In this document: positions 26,301 to 35,225 of the stretch, in pieces
Position numbering within the stretch: position 1 is the first letter of the stretch
Layout of the letters: every line of letters starts with the position of its first letter
DNA from: Phoronis australis
Taxonomy: Eukaryota > Phoronida > Phoronidae
Direction of reading: 5' to 3'
Length of the DNA stretch: 64,000 bases
NCBI GenBank assembly: GCA_002633005.1
Contig: NMRA01000591.1
Location: forward strand, 129,570-193,569
Translations under genes and position numbers: made by a program
The notes under the pieces: generated by a model
The model's input: only the letters and a program-made list of their open reading frames with translations
Database searches by the model: none
What the model was told of the DNA's origin: nothing

Positions 26301-28325
26301 GGCTTGTGAAAAATTTAATGTGATAGTATGGTTTGAAGTGGCTTTAATATTTAATGTAAACTCTCTTGAAATATCCATTTGTCAGATACTGACATGTCCT
26401 TGACAGTAAGCCTATAGAAGCTTATGGAGAGTCCTAATTATGAATGTGAAAACGCATTTTTGCCAAAATGATGATAAATCATGTTTTAGTTAATACTTCA
26501 CATTTTCTTTGGATGTCGATGTTTACTTTCCAGTTTCAAATTTGTTTTCTTCAGACTTCTACTTAAAGCATGGAACAGTTCTATATTAATTCTAACAGAT
26601 GAAAAATACAAAATAATGTTCATTCTCAATTTCTTGCGTGCTGTTTACAATTTTTGGAGAGAGGTGAGGGTTTTAGGAGAGTCGTTTTTCACCTGTAACC
26701 ACGTGTCTTGAGAAATTAACATCCGGCAAGTCTGTGAGATATTGCTGTCCGCTGATTGAATTTATTTTGGCGACGATTTGGGAGAAGTACATAATGTGAT
26801 GTGATTTTTCACAGAAGTGGTTTTTATTTTTCGCTATTTACTAGTAATACATGCCAATTCCGTTTCTTTATTCAAGATATTTAGAATATTAAGCAGTGTC
26901 ATATGACAAGGTGATATACCTGTTGTTTTGTGGAAATAATGAAATTTCGAATATATAATTAATAGTTTTATGGGTATTACAGTACTATAAATGCTAATAA
27001 AAAGTAGTTGTCCACAAGAATTTCAATCCTTGGTATTGAATGTACCCTAGTTCATAGCTTTCAATTTTAGCAATGAATTAAAAATATCGTGGCGCGTTAA
27101 TTTTCAGGAAAGAGAAACCCAGTCCAGACTTTTAGAGCTTGAGTCCCAGCTGAGTCAAGCCAAGGCAGAAATAGCTCGCTTCAAACGGGAAAAAGATGAG
27201 GTTAGTACAAGAATCGTTTTAAATGTCAGTGGTAATTTTTGTATTAATTCGTACAGTTTTGCAAATTATTGTCTTTGTTGACATGTGCTGTGTGAATTAT
27301 TAGATCCTTTTAACTAGGGTGGATAAACCTTAAATTGTGATAATTCTTCATCCATATAGCACCCAACATGGCTGTGATGTGATATTTCATTTAAAAATCA
27401 AATTTTCCAAAAATACAGATTAACAGATTTAGTCTCTGCTTTGTTTAATGTGTACTTTACTGTAAATGTCCCGAGACAATGTTTGGTGAATGAAGGTTTG
27501 CCTTACGTGGAACAATGTAGCCAGCCTTAAAAATTAGCTTTTCCACAATTAGTAGAATTTTGTGATTCTAATGCTGATGTTGTTGAACACTAAGTCACAG
27601 TTCTGCCATAAAACTTGGACCAGTGTGACAGTACAATGTGTCTAAGTCCGGAAATGTGTAGCCAGCTAAATTTTCAAAAAGTGGGCCTGTCAGACGACGC
27701 GTTTTCTATCCCCGTGAAAGACGAGAGCGAATTCAGGATGTGACAGTTAGTTTTAAACCTTTGTGAAACTGACCAGTGGTTCCATGCTATGTGAAGGCGA
27801 CCAGTTGCACAACAGTAGGTGAAACTGACCGGCTGTAGTACAGTATATGAAGCTGACCAGTTGTATGACAGTATGTGACACCTGGTGGTACAAAAGCAAG
27901 GCTGTAGTGGAACACTGAATACCAAATAAGTACAGTAGTGCTTGAAGAGTGTGGATGGCTATAGTAAGTTAATGAGCAAGGCCGTCATTATCATTTGATA
28001 GCAAAGAAATGAACCATTTGAAAGACCAAAAGCATTCGAAGTCCATGATTACTGAAGATTTCGTAGTGGATTTGAATGTTTTGATTTTTTCAAATATTTG
28101 ACTTTGTTGGTATTTTATTGTTTACCTAATTCTTTTATTTTCAAGTCTGAAAGAAAATTCAACTCAAGACTTTACGACCTCAAAGATCGGCTGGAGCAGT
28201 CTCACAGTTCCAACCGTAGTATGCAGAACTACGTCCAGTTTCTCAAGAACTCTTATGCCAACGTGTTTGGCGATTCTTCTCTCATCACCACAAGTTCGCC
28301 TATCAAACCCTCGGGGCTTGTCTAA
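8190..28325 (+). CDS. ODF2: ODF2 / cenexin orthologue, 17 coding exons, 838 aa
   Basis: Outer dense fibre protein 2 (cenexin) is a coiled-coil scaffold of mother-centriole appendages and the basal body. It is needed for ciliogenesis and is a main part of sperm-tail outer dense fibres. Join: 8190-8315, 9400-9540, 9729-9887, 12292-12479, 13282-13411, 13956-14162, 14539-14727, 15335-15450, 16300-16479, 17617-17752, 18562-18672, 22193-22297, 23957-24115, 24920-25102, 25671-25784, 27108-27200, 28146-28325. The lengths sum to 2,517 nt, all introns are GT-AG and no stop interrupts. Signatures are the N-terminal PPVHVHVEDDTPIHVHV, PWVPAPGKS (human VPWMPPGKS), YEKKIDSLM, KLVEVEMDG, LLREQH, RGHLQKQLRGKEAD, LENERL, YERQN and the C-terminal NRSMQNYVQFLKNSYANVFG. 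Almost all of residues 125-815 has heptad-like coiled-coil composition. The stop follows the conserved C terminus, so the longer cenexin tail known from some vertebrate isoforms is not encoded in the last exon. Identity is very sure; individual junctions need a transcript. Confidence 0.95.
9400..9540 (+). CDS. ODF2: ODF2 exon 2 (residues 43-89)
   Basis: Acceptor GTTTTAG|AGT and donor CAG|GTATGG, phase 0 on both sides. It encodes a basic Ser/Thr/Arg-rich segment ending in PWVPAPGKSRKNMKVSWQ, which matches the human VPWMPPGKS region. The frame closes with TAG right at the acceptor, so the exon is hidden among longer overlapping frames. The following intron is 188 bp. Confidence 0.88.
9729..9887 (+). 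CDS. ODF2: ODF2 exon 3 (residues 90-142)
   Basis: Acceptor TTGTTAG|GGT, donor GAG|GTGGGT, phase 0. It contains the acidic MGDLDTDDED and then YEKKIDSLM, where the coiled coil begins (human LSDLSTEDDD...YDKKIDSLM). The following 2,404 bp intron (9888-12291) has only short chance frames. Confidence 0.93.
12292..12479 (+). CDS. ODF2: ODF2 exon 4 (residues 143-205, last codon split)
   Basis: Acceptor ACTTCAG|GCT. The donor GTAAGA splits a lysine codon after two bases. Coiled coil with ETENRLLRRSMDNLKEE (human ETEHENTVLRHNIERMKEE). The following 802 bp intron (12480-13281) holds one copy of the ~90 bp intronic repeat at 12499-12583. Confidence 0.94.
12499..12583 (-). repeat. ~90 bp intronic repeat, copy 1
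   Basis: Read on the minus strand it runs CACGAGGGAAGACTGCTCTG ... GAATTC ... CCGCCCAGCATGACG ... TTTGAATACTTTCG. Related copies lie at 17480-17569 (+), 18728-18815 (-) and 23225-23313 (+), all in introns of this gene. No clear terminal inverted repeat is seen. Confidence 0.65.
13282..13411 (+). CDS. ODF2: ODF2 exon 5 (residues 205-248)
   Basis: Acceptor CAACAG|A completes the split lysine; donor GAG|GTGTGT. It contains LLNKLVEVEMDG and MGDLKDTIRRLKE, which match human CLMSKLVEAEMDG and ALKDTIGKLK. The following 544 bp intron (13412-13955) contains a 31 bp near-copy of this exon's 3' end at 13461-13491. Confidence 0.95.
13461..13491 (+). repeat. Intronic near-copy of the 3' end of exon 5
   Basis: 31 bases match 13376-13406 at 29 positions, both differences being C to T. 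The copy lies 50 bp into the intron, lacks a usable donor and runs into stop codons, so it is a local duplication scar, not an exon. Confidence 0.8.
13956..14162 (+). CDS. ODF2: ODF2 exon 6 (residues 249-317)
   Basis: Acceptor TTGTAG|GAG, donor CAG|GTTTGT, phase 0. Coiled coil with KQKELLVQSLTHYEDANRAL and LLREQHAREAEE, nearly collinear with human RQKELLLQKLSTFEETNRTL and LLREQHCKEDSE. The following 376 bp intron is plain. Confidence 0.95.
14539..14727 (+). CDS. ODF2: ODF2 exon 7 (residues 318-380)
   Basis: Acceptor TTGACAG|CAC, donor AGG|GTAAGG, phase 0. It contains SLEQTRGHLQKQLRGKEADC (human SMESMRGHLQAQLRSKEAEN). The following 607 bp intron (14728-15334) has no other feature. Confidence 0.95.
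15335..15450 (+). CDS. ODF2: ODF2 exon 8 (residues 381-419, last codon split)
   Basis: Acceptor TTCCAG|AGT. The donor AAG|GTTTTT is weak but keeps the frame and splits an arginine codon after two bases. It contains KTERDKEALKKATR (human KGDRDKESLKKAIR). The following 849 bp intron (15451-16299) is AT-rich with nothing else seen. Confidence 0.9.
16300..16479 (+). CDS. ODF2: ODF2 exon 9 (residues 419-479)
   Basis: Acceptor CCTCAG|G completes the arginine. Donor AG|GTGGGT splits the next codon after two bases. The segment QLLEKEGQLADTLAQVDEQR corresponds to human QLHVQLADKDLYVAEALSTLE. The following 1,137 bp intron (16480-17616) holds intronic repeat copy 2 shortly before exon 10. Confidence 0.9.
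17480..17569 (+). repeat. ~90 bp intronic repeat, copy 2
   Basis: Runs from CACGAAAGGAAGACTGTTCTG to GGTCTGAATACTTTTGG and ends 47 bp before the exon 10 acceptor. Same family as 12499-12583. Confidence 0.65.
17617..17752 (+). CDS. ODF2: ODF2 exon 10 (residues 479-524)
   Basis: Acceptor TTCCAG|C completes a serine codon; donor AGG|GTAAAC. It contains RVSELEADLEARQEEL and LRLENERLR (human RVTDLVNQQQTLEEK and FKLENERLK). The following 809 bp intron (17753-18561) has no other feature. Confidence 0.93.
18562..18672 (+). CDS. ODF2: ODF2 exon 11 (residues 525-561)
   Basis: Acceptor CTTTCAG|TCG, donor CAG|GTAAGC, phase 0. SIEDKLSQADTEVSQLRASV and KQYEGLVEEYRTQ match human PMEDKLNQAHLEVQQLKASV and KNYEGMIDNYKSQ. 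The following 3,520 bp intron is the longest of the gene. Confidence 0.95.
18728..18815 (-). repeat. ~90 bp intronic repeat, copy 3
   Basis: The reverse complement reads ACAAGACTACAATGACGATG ... CGCCCAGCCATCATGACGG ... CGGTCATTTTGACTG, in register with the other copies but more diverged. It starts 55 bp after the exon 11 donor. Confidence 0.5.
20786..21080. mobile_element. MITE-like inverted-repeat element in intron 11
   Basis: Arms at about 20786-20925 and 20967-21080 are imperfect inverted complements. Matching blocks include TTCAAAGGGAARATGG, ACTGAAGATTG and GGTTAGCAACC / GGTTGCTAATC, around a 40 bp centre. No coding sequence. The outer ends are diverged and no target-site duplication is clear. 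Confidence 0.6.
22193..22297 (+). CDS. ODF2: ODF2 exon 12 (residues 562-596)
   Basis: Acceptor ATTTTAG|ATG, donor AAG|GTGAGC, phase 0. MNQARREADETSYRLEEST corresponds to human MKTRLEADEVAAQLERC. The following 1,659 bp intron (22298-23956) begins with loosely repeated CAGCAGACGA words and holds intronic repeat copy 4. Confidence 0.88.
23225..23313 (+). repeat. ~90 bp intronic repeat, copy 4
   Basis: Runs from CACGAGGGAAGAGTAGTCCG through GAATTCGGCTTTCACCCAGC to TCTGAATACTTTCAC. This is the copy most like the one at 12499-12583. Confidence 0.65.
23957..24115 (+). CDS. ODF2: ODF2 exon 13 (residues 597-649)
   Basis: Acceptor GTTGCAG|ATG, donor AAG|GTAAAC, phase 0. MFQSRLTELEPLPELLKTAE and LLSYERQN match human QFQSQLADLQQLPDILKITE and LQGYERKN. 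The following 804 bp intron is plain. Confidence 0.95.
24920..25102 (+). CDS. ODF2: ODF2 exon 14 (residues 650-710)
   Basis: Acceptor CCACCAG|GTG, donor AAC|GTACGT, phase 0. LQAKVDSLERRLVENE and SLAQRDESIRTN match human LSLKVDELERKLEATS and VIAKREEAIHQS. The following 568 bp intron has nothing else seen. Confidence 0.94.
25671..25784 (+). CDS. ODF2: ODF2 exon 15 (residues 711-748)
   Basis: Acceptor TTTGTTAG|ATG, donor AGG|GTGAGG, phase 0. MRLEEKSAENAALMRQLEAA matches human LRLEEKTRECGTLARQLESA. The following 1,323 bp intron (25785-27107) is AT-rich with no other feature. Confidence 0.95.
27108..27200 (+). CDS. ODF2: ODF2 exon 16 (residues 749-779)
   Basis: Acceptor TTTTCAG|GAA, donor GAG|GTTAGT, phase 0. 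LLELESQLSQAKAEIARFKR matches human ILDLETQLSRTKTELSQLRR. The following 945 bp intron (27201-28145) holds the 28 bp minisatellite. Confidence 0.95.
27763..27892. repeat. 28 bp minisatellite, about 4.5 units
   Basis: Units start at 27763, 27791, 27819 and 27847 with consensus GTGAAACTGACCAGTTGTAN followed by NACAGTAT. A partial fifth unit follows. It lies in intron 16, and a minus-strand frame across it merely reflects the repetition. Confidence 0.85.
28146..28325 (+). CDS. ODF2: ODF2 exon 17 (residues 780-838 and stop)
   Basis: Acceptor TTTTCAAG|TCT, phase 0, and stop TAA at 28323-28325. LYDLKDRLEQSHSSNRSMQN and YVQFLKNSYANVFGD are the most conserved part of the family. The end SSPIKPSGLV parallels the human TSSPIRSRS tail. 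Confidence 0.97.
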   Translation, partial: SERKFNSRLYDLKDRLEQSHSSNRSMQNYVQFLKNSYANVFGDSSLITTSSPIKPSGLV

Positions 28326-30451
28326 TACATGTTCAGGGCTCATCTAATTCATATTCAGGGGTTGCTGTTTTCATCTTGAGCCGCATGCTGTAGCGTCTAA
28401 GCAAATGCTGGCATTTCTCTTTGTCGAAAATTGACTTAGTTTCAAAGCAGACATTTCCAGATAATTTTCAAATGTATGAGTGCAGCATGCAAAAACTAAA
28501 TCAATTTGAGCAGTCTTTTGAATAGGAGACACCAAAATATCAGCAAAAGTTTGTTCTAAAGATAGAACATTAAAGATTTTTGGTCTTACAGCATATTCTC
28601 AAAGTCTAGATTATGCACCTGGTCAAAATTATTGTTGTGAAATTGGAACAGTTGTTCAAATCCTCTTAAAATATTCTGGACATTGGTGAATTTCCTGTTT
28701 TGCTTAAATTACATGTACAAGTTTCTAAAATATTTATTGTTCTATTCCTTCCTACCTCAAGAAAAGTTCATTTGAGCCCGCTTAGTATACCCTCAGTTTC
28801 AACATAAATTAACATAATTAGTGGGATGTTCCACTTAGCAAGTTTCAACTTTGCGATGATCGTAATCACTCCTACGAGCTGATCATGCTAAGTGGATAGC
28901 CTCGGAGTAAGACGGTTAAACAGGAAACAACTAATTTTCCCTTTGGTCCTAAATGAAGAATTTTTACTTTGTTATTTTTCGTATGCTTTACTTCTGGGTA
29001 TTCACCGTAACTTTGACTAACTTGACTTGAAAACCAGTGCACGGGGAAATCTGTTTTCATCACATACTGACAATCTTTTGGGGCGTGTTTGATTACATTA
29101 GACCAGTAATGTAAAAAGTGACAGTCTTTTGGGGGGCGTTTGATTACGTGAGTTCAGTAAATGGACAAATTGCGTTTTACGAGTGATCCCGCGAGGTCAC
29201 GCGTTCTGTTAACATGGACAATGGTTGCTACCAAATTACGAGTTTCAAATGAACAAAAAATATCAGAAAGGAAGAACCACTTATTTTTCAAACTGACATA
29301 ATTATTAAAGATGCTATGTCTCATTAAAACAGTGAATATTTAAATTTGTAGCAAGCGCCACCTTGTGACTTCTTGGAGAACTGCATGTACTAGTGTAATC
29401 AGAAAAAGAAACAATTTGTAAATAAAATGCAGATCTAAAGAAAACACTGCAACCGATACACTTAAAAACAAGTCTGAAGGCATATAAAATCCTAGAAATT
29501 CCAAATATTATGCAATCATTCCATAGTGAAATAAACATAATAAAAATGTGCCTTGTTTTATAGGGGTAACAATGAAATATTACCATACTCATTTACATAA
29601 TGAGACTTTTGCGAGATTGTAATGGTAACTGATTTTTGGACACGGGATTATTTGTAACCTAGTACTTCATTTGCATATTCACAACTTAATGAGTCATNGG
29701 GCAACCTAAATTAATGCGGGTCCCAAACGCCCTCTCACACATTGCCTTCTTTATTAATGTAGGGGGCCACACTTTTGAGGCTCTGCTTTTTTTAATTGCC
29801 TACGTCATTTTGATAACAATAAATCATTTTAAATAACAGGTGTGAAGTTAATGGAAAGTGGAAATGCAGTGTTAGTGGAAAGCTGGCCAATAGATAATAA
29901 CACACTAACTAGTTGTTTAAATTGTGGTAAAGGTGATTATCGAGTATTGAGACCTGGGAGTAAATTATTTTTATCCATTGATCTTTCCCTTTGTTCAAAC
30001 TCCATGATGATCAAAATGTGTACCAGGCTAGAATGTTTTGTGGGGGACAGGCACTGAGAAATGCATCTACTGGCTGCGTTGAGTAGTCGCAAAGAATTTG
30101 ATACATGTGAATCCTGCATGCAAGATACGTGCACAACACGTGTGCCAGGAAATCATCACTAATGAAACAGAAACAGGGAATCTAAAATCATAATTCATCT
30201 CTCCATGATCACCAGCCCATCCCTTCTGTGGTGGCCATTTTGCCCGACAAATGCAAAGTACTTCCTGTACTTGTGAAACACCTTTCAGTCGCATCATTGT
30301 GCATGGTCTTGCAGGATTTCGAGATATGCGTTTGGATATCCAGGGTTGCAGCCCGGATTATTATTGCTATTGTTGTATTATGATTAATTCTTTGTATTAG
30401 AAGTAGTTTTAGCAATGGTAGTAGTAGCAGTCTTCAATGTAGAGGATACAA
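28326..30451. other. 3' UTR and downstream non-coding stretch
   Basis: The untranslated tail starts here. A possible polyadenylation hexamer ATTAAA lies at 28569-28574, about 245 bp after the stop; a canonical AATAAA comes only at 29421-29426. An inverted pair CCACTTAGCA / TGCTAAGTGG lies near 28830 and 28890. A ~42 bp near-duplicate with CTTTTGGGG..GTTTGATTAC lies at 29068-29112 and 29120-29162. One N lies near 29698. No gene is seen. Confidence 0.5.
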
Positions 30452-30650
30452 TGTGGCCCAGTGGTTTGAGTTCGGAGACCCGGGATCGGGGTTCGAATCC
30501 CGACTTTACTGGCAGACAATCGAGCATTGCTTTAAAAGTGTCTCCTACTCTACTCAGCTCAGACTTACTGAATGTATGCAAGGGAGTGAATGAGAACCTG
30601 GGTATAATGCGAAAGCGATTTACGGGAGAATGGTAATATTTAAAAAAAAT
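30452..30650 (+). mobile_element. tRNA-derived SINE
   Basis: The head has a tRNA-like A box (TGGCCCAGTGGTTTGAG, 30454-30470) and a perfect B box GGTTCGAATCC (30490-30500). A tRNA-unrelated body follows (CTCAGCTCAGACTTACTGAATG ... GAGAACCTGGGTATAATGCG, about 30555-30610) and then an A-rich tail near 30640. The spacing suits internal RNA polymerase III control. The first half cannot form a full cloverleaf, so it is not a tRNA gene. Confidence 0.75.
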
Positions 30651-30932
30651 GTAAAAATACTCTAGTTCTGCATTTTGTTGTTTTAATTTATTATTGACCA
30701 GGATAGTTTGAGTGTAAATATACTGGCTTCACTTGTCATGAATTATGAATGCTTTCATGAAAGGTGTTGCTGTTGCCTAACAACCTCAGTGTAGTTTAAG
30801 ATAGTTTGTATCCTGGTAAACTTTTTCAATTACGTATCTTGGACGCTCTGTCTGCGAAATAGTTTTAATCTATTGTATGTTTTACAACATTGTATTGTTG
30901 GTGGTTAAGATCATGTAGGACCCTTGGAAAAG

Positions 30933-31061
30933 AATTCCAAAGTTTTGTTAGTCTTTAACCCAATATCTCACAAATAATTCCAAAGTTTTGTTAGTCTCTA
31001 ACCCAATATCTCACAAAGAATTCCAAAGTTTTGTTAGTCTCTAACCCAATATCTCATAAAT
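30933..31061. repeat. Tandem repeat, three 43 bp units
   Basis: Units start at 30933, 30976 and 31019. Each contains AATTCCAAAGTTTTGTTAGT, then CTCTAACCCAATATCTCACAAA with very few differences. The near identity suggests recent expansion. Confidence 0.95.
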
Positions 31062-33558
31062 TGCTGCTTGGATTCACATGAAACTCTTAGATACAATGGT
31101 TCATACACTGTTTTTTTGAAACGGGGTTAGAGATTGTTTTTTAAATATCACAGTTTTTCTGAGAGGATGTGAAAATAGAACTTTTGATGATTTTCTTGAA
31201 AAAAAATCCTAAGGTTTCACAACAGCATTTTTGAGATATCACCTTAAATGTTTATTTTAAATAAGGTTTTTAAAATCATTTTTTTGGTATATTTTTCCAC
31301 TATGATTTTACTTTGCCATTTTTGTTGAATTGTAATAAAGAGACATGGTCACGTGAGCCTATTGGTAAAATGTTAAAAATCAAATTTTATAGGCTTTCTA
31401 CTTCAAAAATATGTGTTATTACTGAGTTAAAATCTATAGTTATGTAGATATTTGGTAAATGACAACTCAGCTAGTGTGTCTTCGTGTTGCATGTACAGGT
31501 TGAAGATGTGTTCATTGAAAAGTTAACATAAATGTGTGATCAAGCTCGAGTGTTCATTTGTCGCTGACTTAGCAACAACGACACGTAACAAGTGAGATAT
31601 AAATTATCCCAAAATACTATTGTTATTTTTGGGGTTGTCGGAAAAAAATACTATATGTTTACATTTTTTTATTTTGTTCCATATTTGTTTGTCACTCAGC
31701 AGTAGGCCTTAGTCTTGAGAAAATCATGTATTTATCTTGACTGATTTACAACTTGATTAAAAGTTTCACAACTGAAGTAAAGGCAACGCTATGTGATCAC
31801 GGATGACCTGCAGCACCCAGTACTGGATAAAGGCCTAGGGAGTCCTCCAGTCTGGGTGGTCTAGTACTTCCATCGAGCTGTCCCAGTCACGCTTTTTCAC
31901 CCGCGCCCGGTCGCCACAATTTTCCATCCCTCACCCCGCTCGGTGCATTTTTTACCTCTCTCCTTTTGACTGCGACTTGGAACTCCTGTTCTGAGCAAGA
32001 CCCTGAATAGACTGTGTATGTAACTTACTTAGTACAGTTAGGTAAGTAATCCGACAATTTAAGAACGGTTCCAATTACTAAAATCCTTTAATTTATTTTA
32101 CTTTTGAATTCCACTGAAAGCAGTTTAACGGCAAACTTTTCATCATTTTTGGCAGCGTTTCATCAAGACACATTATTGCAGGAACAATTTGTTCCGGTTT
32201 TTGCTGGCACTCCAGTACCTCTAATTTTACCGCTACAGCACTGTGCATATCACAAAAGCCAGTTTTCCGTCTTTATTGTGAGACAGCCTGTGCGCTAGCT
32301 GTTAATCGAAATGAACTATTCCAGCTCACGCACCACTAATCAGGGGCCACGCGCGTGTGCCAATTATATCAACTGAATAATGCCTAATTTGTCCAACGTC
32401 AACAATTTGCGCAAATTTAAGTTTGACAAAACCGTAACTGTAAATTCAAGAATTGTAATCTTGGGTACCTGGCGCCTTGGTGAATCTTCAGACAATTTAG
32501 TGGCCCGCTGTTTTTTGTTGGCGCGCCGGCTTTAACCAGCACTGCACGACACCGACAATTTTTTGAGCAACGCTCATGGGGCCCCGCACCATTGACCTTA
32601 CATGCAGTTGAAACTAAACTTTCCAAATAGGGTTAGCATCACCTGAGGCCAATGCTTCCATAGGGGTAGAAAAATCAATACACGTTTTTTGGTAAAGGCG
32701 TCTCTGACAATGCTGTAAGCGCCGGTTCCGTAAAAAGTGTGGAACCAAAGTAGACGATGTGCTTGGTATGCTACGTTGTTAATCCGGCAGTGACAGCTGT
32801 ACGGCTATATTCACTCAAGTTCCAGCAACTTCGCTCTAGGCCAACAGTTTTAAAGACATAGTTTCACACCAAAACAACTGCTTTTCAACTCAAAGAATAT
32901 CATTGCATGAGCCCGTTACTTGGACTAGTTACTGTCCGCACAGCTTGATTAATTAGATAAGCCCAGCAGTAATGACCTCCGACTTCAGCCGAGTCAATTT
33001 TGAAAACAGACTAGGCGGTTACATAAGCGTCTGTGATGTCGAGTCCGGAAGACAACTGTGTTGTAGGAATGAACTCGGCTGGTAAACCGCAGTCACACAA
33101 GGCAGAAACCAACATGGATTACGAAAGCTTTAGCGACGAGTCTTCCAACGACGAGGAAATTTTAGAAAATCTTTTGTAACGATGAAGCGTCGGACACAGA
33201 CAATATGCACAACGACCATCGTGAGCGTGTTCTTGACAACATAAACGGGCCCTGCAGGTTCTGGTTTTCGTTGCACCCACTGCAGTGACGCGGCAGCATT
33301 TTACGTGTATACAACCAGTGATACACTTGTCCTCATGTTTCAGTTGGCTAGAACTCTGTAAGAAATTCCCGTTTGAGAGGCAAAGTTGAATTTTCTAGCC
33401 GTAGCGTGTCCGTTTTTCATTCGCCGCCCGCAGACTCGTAAAATTGAGGGGTCTTACCACCCAGACAGTTGAACCCATAATTACCTTGCGCGTACGTTGT
33501 AAACCAGGACTCGACAAACAAGTGTCAATTGGAGCCAACAAGCACTTGTTTATTGTGT
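31062..33558. other. Non-coding stretch
   Basis: Mostly AT-rich, turning GC-richer past 31,800. Open frames at 32104-32298 and 32417-32626 match nothing known. A short acidic open frame starts at ATG 33114 (described separately). Otherwise nothing is supported. Confidence 0.45.
33114..33260 (+). pseudogene. Short broken acidic open frame
   Basis: ATG 33114 opens MDYESFSDESSNDEEILENL and then a stop. After a one-base shift the reading continues NDEASDTDNMHND ... NINGPCRFW. Acidic starts of this kind are common in transposon-linked proteins. The shift and the lack of any domain make this a relic at best. Confidence 0.25.
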
Positions 33559-33716
33559 CCTGGCGTGCGTTCAGTAGACGCTAGGACCTACGCTAGGACC
33601 TAGCTAAAATCTAGTCAAAGTCACGTGTTCTCATTTAAAATACACGGCAATATCTCACGTAATCTCGTGAAGTCTTGCTTTTTAGCGAGGTCCTAACGTT
33701 ACTGAACGGGAGGCTG
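33559..33716 (+). mobile_element. MITE family M, copy 1
   Basis: A 158 bp element. The left end is CCTGGCGTGCGTTCAGTA and the right end, reverse-complemented, is CAGCCTCCCGTTCAGTA. The core contains TAGGACCT repeats, AAAGTCACGTGTTCTC, TTTAAAATACACGGCAATAT and AGTCTTGCTTTTTAGCGAGG. Other copies are at 53660-53818 (-), 60104-60286 (+) and 62848-62979 (-). No coding sequence. Confidence 0.85.
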
Positions 33717-35064
33717 AGTTGAAACGAGTTTCCATTGTATCTGCTTGACTCATCCTTTCCCCGCTGTATTCATTGTCGAACAACTAAACTCATACACGAT
33801 CACGTTTCGCTGCGCTTTCGATTGCGTGATCCCGAGTTGGGAAAGGTGATCTCGGGTTTGGATAATATGAAAATATATACCCCTGCCTGTATTGCTTGTA
33901 TTTTCATCTTTTATTCTGTAAAGACCACACAATTGCTTGTTCCGGGAGGTTTATAGGAGTTTGCCATCTCCATAGAAGTGTTTTTAACTTGTTAATTTTG
34001 CATAGTGTAAAGAAATTTAAAATATACGACACATAATTAGTGACAGTGGCGCACAATTATCAAGTCATGCATGATCGAGGAAGGCGTCCGAGAGCCGGGC
34101 CGTGTCTCAGTGTGGTCCAAAAGCCGTGCGTTTCCGGCCGGGTGCGTAAGCCGTGTTCTTCCGAGTGCGGAGCAACTCCGCTCTACACAAATTTGATTGC
34201 ATGTACATGTACACTGTACATGTATATACAATGTAAAAGCCCACTGGCTTATATAGTGTTGAAAATGTTACTTACGAGATACGTTGGTTAACGTAAATCA
34301 GAATTGAAGGCCCACTTGTGTAGGCCTACAGCCTCTGTCATACAAATTTTTCAAAATATGTGTATGAAAGTTGAGTAAATGAAGGAAACTCGCTGTTAAG
34401 TACATTCTTGTAGAAAATTATTAAAAGACCATGGCAAGTGAGACTGACGATCAGACGTTGAGCAAAATATAAAATTGAAGCCTGCAGCAAATACCACCAA
34501 AAGTTTAAGAATGACTTTTTTAGCCATAACTTAACATGGCGTTACCTCATACAATGTAGTTACAGATTTTTACTCGGTTACGTCGGTTGCTCTAATCGTA
34601 TATTACATGTAGAATATAACGGTAGATTAGATTTGATCTGCAAGGATAACTATATATTAAATGCTAATAAATAATATTTGTGATAACATTGTAGAGGATG
34701 AGCATAATTGCATATGATATGTAAAGGATATAATGAGTTCAGGTCACCTCTTATGAGAAGAAATCAGTCAAAAGCATCCCCACACGTACACACACAAACA
34801 CACACACACACACACACACACAAGAATTTTGCCCCCATACTGGGAGTTTCTTCTCATTTATATCTATTTTGCAGAATCTAGGAAAAAATGTTTCGATGTA
34901 CCTTCAGTTCTGTTTGAGCTGATGTATTTCGGTCGACCCCTGTTCCCTAGTTCCTACCCCTCCCCTGTGTTTCCCGCCCCTATGTTACCCCGTCCCTACG
35001 TGTTCCCCGTCCGGATACTCTTCATGCTGGTTAATAAAACCCTGTTTTGATGATTTCAATCAGT
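33717..35064. other. Non-coding stretch with a CA microsatellite
   Basis: Nothing gene-like is supported. A (CA)n run occupies about 34788-34822. The words TACATGTACATGT and GTACATGTATATAC occur near 34200-34230. Confidence 0.5.
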
Positions 35065-35225
35065 CCTCCTTCTGCCACCGGCTAATGCGTCATTGGCGTC
35101 AGTCTTGAAAGATAAAAGCAGTAATCGACTAAAAACTCATAAACCCTATTTCGCAAATTACAGATTATGTGCTTTGGTGGGTGGTCTCTTCCCCACAATG
35201 GCTGTGTAATTCGTTAAAAAAGTAG

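Noticed and set aside
27674-27925. 83-codon minus-strand frame with repeated peptide
   Set aside because: It is the translation of the 28 bp minisatellite in intron 16.
30452-30530. Possible tRNA gene
   Set aside because: A and B boxes are present, but acceptor, anticodon and D stems do not pair into a cloverleaf; it is a SINE head.
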